Source: Megamonas hypermegale (lineage in GTDB: Bacteria; Bacillota; Negativicutes; Selenomonadales; Selenomonadaceae). Taken from it: 16,333 bases of DNA. Within the stretch, counting starts at the first letter, position 1; every line of letters begins with the position of its first letter. Under the pieces are notes generated by a model, which saw only the letters and a list, made by a program, of their open reading frames with translations, did no database searches and had not been told where the DNA came from. The stretch lies in the NCBI GenBank assembly GCA_002314325.1, contig DCFC01000010.1, forward strand, positions 26,814 to 43,146, in the 5' to 3' direction. Position numbers and translations under genes: made by a program. Shown here piece by piece: positions 13,522 through 16,333 of the stretch.

Positions 13522-14337
13522 TTGAAATTATTAAAAATCTTACTGACTGTACCATTTATAAGTCTTATTATGGCAAGACTTTATTATCCTTATATCTATT
13601 CATTCTCCATTTTGCCTCATAGAGAAAGTATTTTTCATTTGATATTATTATTCATGCCTTTATTATATATCCTTCTGCCGCTGGAAAAATTTTTTCAGCC
13701 TAAATCACGCATTATTTTTACGAAAATTATTGCCAGCTTTATATATTTCATTTGTTTATTTTCCTGTTTCGGTGATGTCGTATTTAAACAAGTAATTATC
13801 GCTCTTGTTTTAACTTTATTAATAGCGTATCTGTACTGCCCTGCTTTTTTGCGTTTCAAATTTTTAGATATAATCACAAGCATTATTCTTTGTCTTTTTA
13901 TTATCGGAACAAGTGCATTTACGCTTTACATTCCGTTTCGCATGGCAAAAAATCGTTATATCGAAACGCATCAGTCTTATACAAAATATGTCGATATAAT
14001 CCCTACTATAAAATACACTATTACTACGCAAAACGGCTATGATGAAAAAATTGCTGAGCATATGTCAGAAAAAATTTTTAAACAGCTCAATCAAAAAATA
14101 CGCTATCCCCAATTAGACCATTTCGCTACATTGGAACTAACTGAACTGTATCAAAAGCAGGATGAAAACGACCCTTGTATTATCTACGTAGATACCCGCT
14201 CCATTAAATCTTTGGAAGATAAAAACAATAAACATATCTCCGGCGGTCAAGGCTATCAGCAGTTTACCGTTTTTCTCGAAAATAATACCTGGTATCTTAT
14301 CGATTATATTGAGCCTGTTTCCAGTGATTGGCGATAA
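13522..14337 (+). CDS. Unrecognised membrane protein with C-terminal extracytoplasmic domain
   Basis: A 271-aa protein I cannot assign to a family. Five hydrophobic segments fill the N-terminal half (about residues 5-22, 37-54, 66-83, 88-106 and 116-138). They are followed by a polar domain of about 130 residues (140-271), rich in Tyr, Gln and Lys, with a mixed alpha/beta look ending in F-T-V-F-L-E-N-N-T-W-Y-L-I-D-Y-I-E. It starts with TTG at 13522, seven bases after a strong AAGGAGGT (13507-13514); no ATG is nearby. It uses more AT-rich codons than the purine and dnaB genes. The next gene starts 52 bases downstream in the same direction with no terminator between, so they may be co-transcribed. 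Confidence 0.75.
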   Translation: MKLLKILLTVPFISLIMARLYYPYIYSFSILPHRESIFHLILLFMPLLYILLPLEKFFQPKSRIIFTKIIASFIYFICLFSCFGDVVFKQVIIALVLTLLIAYLYCPAFLRFKFLDIITSIILCLFIIGTSAFTLYIPFRMAKNRYIETHQSYTKYVDIIPTIKYTITTQNGYDEKIAEHMSEKIFKQLNQKIRYPQLDHFATLELTELYQKQDENDPCIIYVDTRSIKSLEDKNNKHISGGQGYQQFTVFLENNTWYLIDYIEPVSSDWR

Positions 14338-14389
14338 TTAAACAATACTGTTCATAAATAAAATTTTTTCACGATAGGAGTGAACATTC

Positions 14390-15325
14390 ATGAAAAAAAT
14401 CCTTCTCATTTTCAGCTTATTACTTATACCCATAAATATCGTCTTTGCCAATTCTGCTACAGAGCACGGCACCAATGATATCTATGAAGATTTACTGCAC
14501 AACAGATATTATCTCGCCTGGTATATGAATATAAACGATATCCTGCCCAAATACGATTTACAGCTGAAATCTTCCGAAGGCTCTGTTTCCGTATATACTT
14601 TATCTTCAACTCAAGATGAACCTTCTTTGACATTTTATTTTGATGAAGACAAATTATATACTGTTTCTTTGTATTTCAATAAACAGCTTAATCTGCAAAA
14701 ACAGCAGTACAATAATTTTTCCAAATATTATGTCATAAAAAACGGTCTGAATAAAATATTGCCACTAGCTACAGTCATAACCAGTCCAGACGGCAATACC
14801 ATTACATGGCAAAACCAGAAACCACCTCAGGCTGTATCTTCTGCTGCGCTCCCAAAAAGTAATCCGCCCTACCATTACATCTACAAGGATGTTTTGAATA
14901 ACGACTTTCCTTTAGCATGGAATGATGACTTGACCAAAATAAACAACATCTACAACTTAAAATATTCCGGCTATGGCGGTAAATATTACAAATCATACGT
15001 ATTACCGGTAACGGAAAAATATTCTCCTGATGAACCGTTCGTAATTTTATATATCTACAATGATAAATTGTACAAAATCGGTCTGTTTTTCGATAAAAAG
15101 ACCAATTCCGCCAAACAACAGTATAATAACTTCACCAAATACTACCTTATACAGCGCAGTTTCACCAAAAATTTCGGCGAACCGACCGCTGTAACAAATG
15201 ACGGAAAACTGACTGTATGGCAGGGCATAACAATTGATGAAAGCTCTGTGCAGGACATCATCGACGGCGTACCAACATTTTATGAAAAATACTTTAATTA
15301 TTTGTATGAAACTCATCAAATATAA
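14390..15325 (+). CDS. Secreted protein made of two copies of one unrecognised domain
   Basis: A 311-aa protein with a Sec signal peptide (residues 1-20, cut after V-F-A) and no other membrane segment. The mature part is two homologous units, about 31-141 and 164-278, joined by a Pro/Ala/Ser-rich linker (142-163). Matching landmarks are I-Y-E-D-L-L / I-Y-K-D-V-L, L-A-W / L-A-W, D-E-P-S-L-T-F-Y-F / D-E-P-F-V-I-L-Y-I, D-K-L-Y-T-V-S-L-Y-F / D-K-L-Y-K-I-G-L-F-F, K-Q-Q-Y-N-N-F-S-K-Y-Y / K-Q-Q-Y-N-N-F-T-K-Y-Y, and T-I-T-W-Q / L-T-V-W-Q. The domain family is unknown to me. The start follows TAGGAGTGA. AT-rich codon use is shared with the membrane protein upstream. Confidence 0.82.
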   Translation: MKKILLIFSLLLIPINIVFANSATEHGTNDIYEDLLHNRYYLAWYMNINDILPKYDLQLKSSEGSVSVYTLSSTQDEPSLTFYFDEDKLYTVSLYFNKQLNLQKQQYNNFSKYYVIKNGLNKILPLATVITSPDGNTITWQNQKPPQAVSSAALPKSNPPYHYIYKDVLNNDFPLAWNDDLTKINNIYNLKYSGYGGKYYKSYVLPVTEKYSPDEPFVILYIYNDKLYKIGLFFDKKTNSAKQQYNNFTKYYLIQRSFTKNFGEPTAVTNDGKLTVWQGITIDESSVQDIIDGVPTFYEKYFNYLYETHQI

Positions 15326-15335
15326 TATTAAATAA

Positions 15336-15376
15336 AAAAGACCCGCAAAGCCGTTCATTCAGCTTGCAGGTCTTTT
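15336..15376. terminator. Bidirectional terminator
   Basis: AAAAGACCCGCAA (15336-15348) pairs with TTGCAGGTCTTTT (15364-15376) with one mismatch that becomes a G-U pair on the minus strand. T runs follow rightward and a six-U run (complement of A 15334-15339) leftward. It sits between the convergent secreted-protein gene and the YczE-like gene and serves both. Confidence 0.85.
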
Positions 15377-15380
15377 ATTT

Positions 15381-16076
15381 TTATTCCGTTTGCGCACTTA
15401 TTTTACTGCCCATTCTGTTCACTTTGCACTGCTGTCTTAATCTGCCGATACGTTTTATGCGCAATTTCAGCAGCATATTCATAAAGAATTTGACGAGCAC
15501 ACCGGTGGAAAATGCGGAAATAAGCGTGCCTTCACGAATGCCGAGCACTTCGCCGAAATAATACAGCGATAAAAGCGCCGCAACCGTAACAAGACTCCAA
15601 TCGAAAATTACTTTCGTCCTGCCGAAATCGAGTTTCCACCTCGTAACAATCGCATAAACAAGTCCTTCACCCGGCAGCATTACCACGCGGCCCAAAAGTT
15701 CGCACGTTACACCGATGCCCATGGACAAACAGCCCAGAAGCAGCACGATTAAATGCTGATAATACGCCTGCGGAATAAGTCCCGCAAATATATACATGAA
15801 AAAATCAATAAATGCGCAGAAAATAAACGTCATCGGCACCTGCAAAATCTGCACCCGTTCAAAACGTTTGCCCAGAATAAGCGGCTGCAGTAAAAACATC
15901 ATCGTACTGAATACAAAATTAAATTCACCCACGGTAAACGGAAATTCCAAACTCAAAATATACGGAATGCTGGAAATAGGCGACGTTCCGAGTGCCGATT
16001 TAATAATAAGCACAATACCAAGCGCCATAAATGTCAGCCCGATTAAAAACACCAAATATCTTTTCGCTACACTCAT
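15381..16076 (-). CDS. YczE/YyaS/YitT-family integral membrane protein
   Basis: A 231-aa protein with about five or six membrane segments (roughly residues 5-27, 45-68, 78-105, 112-140, 158-180 and 185-208) and a basic C-terminal tail (K-L-R-I-K-R-I-G-R-L-R). The N-terminal pattern M-A-L-G-I-V-L-I-I-K-S-A-L-G-T-S-P-I-S-S and the later G-E-G-L-V-Y-A-I match COG2364 (YczE-like) proteins, a group whose transported substrate is mostly unknown. ATG 16076 is chosen because AAAGGA stands 10 bases upstream; the upstream in-frame TTG (16097) overlaps that site. The promoter is at 16115-16144 with a dyad at 16096-16117. It shares a terminator with the convergent gene. Confidence 0.83.
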   Translation of the reverse strand: MSVAKRYLVFLIGLTFMALGIVLIIKSALGTSPISSIPYILSLEFPFTVGEFNFVFSTMMFLLQPLILGKRFERVQILQVPMTFIFCAFIDFFMYIFAGLIPQAYYQHLIVLLLGCLSMGIGVTCELLGRVVMLPGEGLVYAIVTRWKLDFGRTKVIFDWSLVTVAALLSLYYFGEVLGIREGTLISAFSTGVLVKFFMNMLLKLRIKRIGRLRQQCKVNRMGSKISAQTE

Positions 16077-16095
16077 TAATTTTTCATCCTTTCTC

Positions 16096-16117
16096 AATAA
16101 TTAACTACTTAATTATT
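16096..16117. promoter_or_regulatory. Perfect inverted repeat, candidate operator of the YczE-like gene
   Basis: AATAATTAA (16096-16104) and TTAATTATT (16109-16117) form perfect 9-bp arms around CTAC. The dyad overlaps three bases of the -10 box and covers the expected start site, so a bound dimer would block transcription. An AT-rich palindrome with TTAA half sites is typical of MarR-type operators, but no regulator gene is in the window. Confidence 0.6.
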
Positions 16118-16144
16118 CTAATTCCAAACAAGGATAAAAGTCAA
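16115..16144 (-). promoter_or_regulatory. Promoter of the YczE-like gene
   Basis: On the minus strand -35 TTGACT (16139-16144; 5 of 6) and -10 TAGAAT (16115-16120; 5 of 6) have an 18-bp spacer. Transcription would start near 16108, about 32 bases before the ATG. Confidence 0.75.
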
Positions 16145-16237
16145 TATATTTCAGTTATTTATTTTTATATATTTATAGATTATATTTATTAACTTTATTA
16201 TATTTTTTGTCAATTCAAGAAATAAAATACAGCTATA

Positions 16238-16276
16238 CAAAAACGGGTCTTATCACTGTATGGATAAAACCCGTTT
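16238..16276 (-). terminator. Intrinsic terminator of the partial gene at the right edge
   Basis: AAACGGGTCTTATC (16241-16254) pairs with GATAAAACCCGTTT (16263-16276); the one mismatch is a G-U pair in minus-strand RNA. Read leftward it ends in five U (16239-16243). It lies 17 bases past the stop at 16293, which supports that reading frame. Confidence 0.82.
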
Positions 16277-16292
16277 CTTTCATTTCATTAAA

Positions 16293-16333
16293 TCATACTT
16301 GTTGTGCTAATTGATTTTTCAAAGCAGTATAAT
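16293..16333 (-). CDS. C-terminal end of an unidentified protein (partial), related to the one at the left edge
   Basis: The leftward frame reads Y-T-A-L-K-N-Q-L-A-Q-Q-V and stops at TGA (16293-16295), followed by a terminator at 16238-16276. Its Y-T-A-L-K-N-Q matches the end of the rightward gene at 1-45, with synonymous codon differences. Only the tail is visible; the family cannot be named. Confidence 0.6.
   Translation of the reverse strand, partial: YTALKNQLAQQV

Overview
The window reads as chromosomal DNA of a low-to-moderate-GC, anaerobic Firmicutes relative, most likely a member of the Negativicutes (Selenomonadales-like). This rests on the gene order DUF2232 - gdpP - rplI - lon-type protease - dnaB followed by purB-purA, on a reverse rubrerythrin, and on strong AGGAGG ribosome binding sites. 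The genus cannot be fixed from the sequence alone.

Layout. (1) 1-998: the tail of a rightward gene (ends at 45), then a leftward reverse rubrerythrin (677-132), then a very AT-rich spacer. (2) 999-2577: a PTS EIIA (mannose/N-acetylgalactosamine family) overlapping nagA, a small amino-sugar unit closed by a terminator. (3) 2725-9444: a tightly packed operon of DUF2232 membrane protein, GdpP-type c-di-AMP phosphodiesterase, ribosomal protein L9, a spore-type Lon protease and replicative helicase DnaB, ended by a terminator. (4) 9504-12280: a strong promoter, a leader carrying a terminator-like hairpin, then purB and purA, the two enzymes that turn IMP into AMP, ended by a bidirectional terminator. 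(5) 12329-15325: an AT-richer accessory stretch with a leftward SH3-like gene pair that may be one split gene, a roughly 410-bp non-coding element with 12-bp terminal inverted repeats, an unrecognised membrane protein, and a secreted protein built from two copies of one domain. (6) 15381-16076: a leftward YczE/YitT-family membrane protein with a clean promoter and a perfect dyad over the start region. (7) 16293-16333: the tail of a leftward gene.

The core genes form a housekeeping block joining second-messenger control (GdpP), translation (L9), proteolysis (Lon), replication (DnaB) and adenine nucleotide synthesis (PurB, PurA). The most interesting signals are non-coding or structural: the two incomplete genes at the window edges encode the same C-terminal peptide in opposite orientation; a perfect terminator faces antisense inside the start of the lon gene; the purBA leader has a likely attenuator; the 13.0-13.4 kb stretch looks like a MITE-type or dispersed repeat; and the accessory genes at 13.5-15.3 kb are unrecognised. 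I found no CRISPR array, rRNA or tRNA gene, and no clear novel multi-gene system; the best candidates for something undescribed are the accessory gene pair and the adjacent repeat element.
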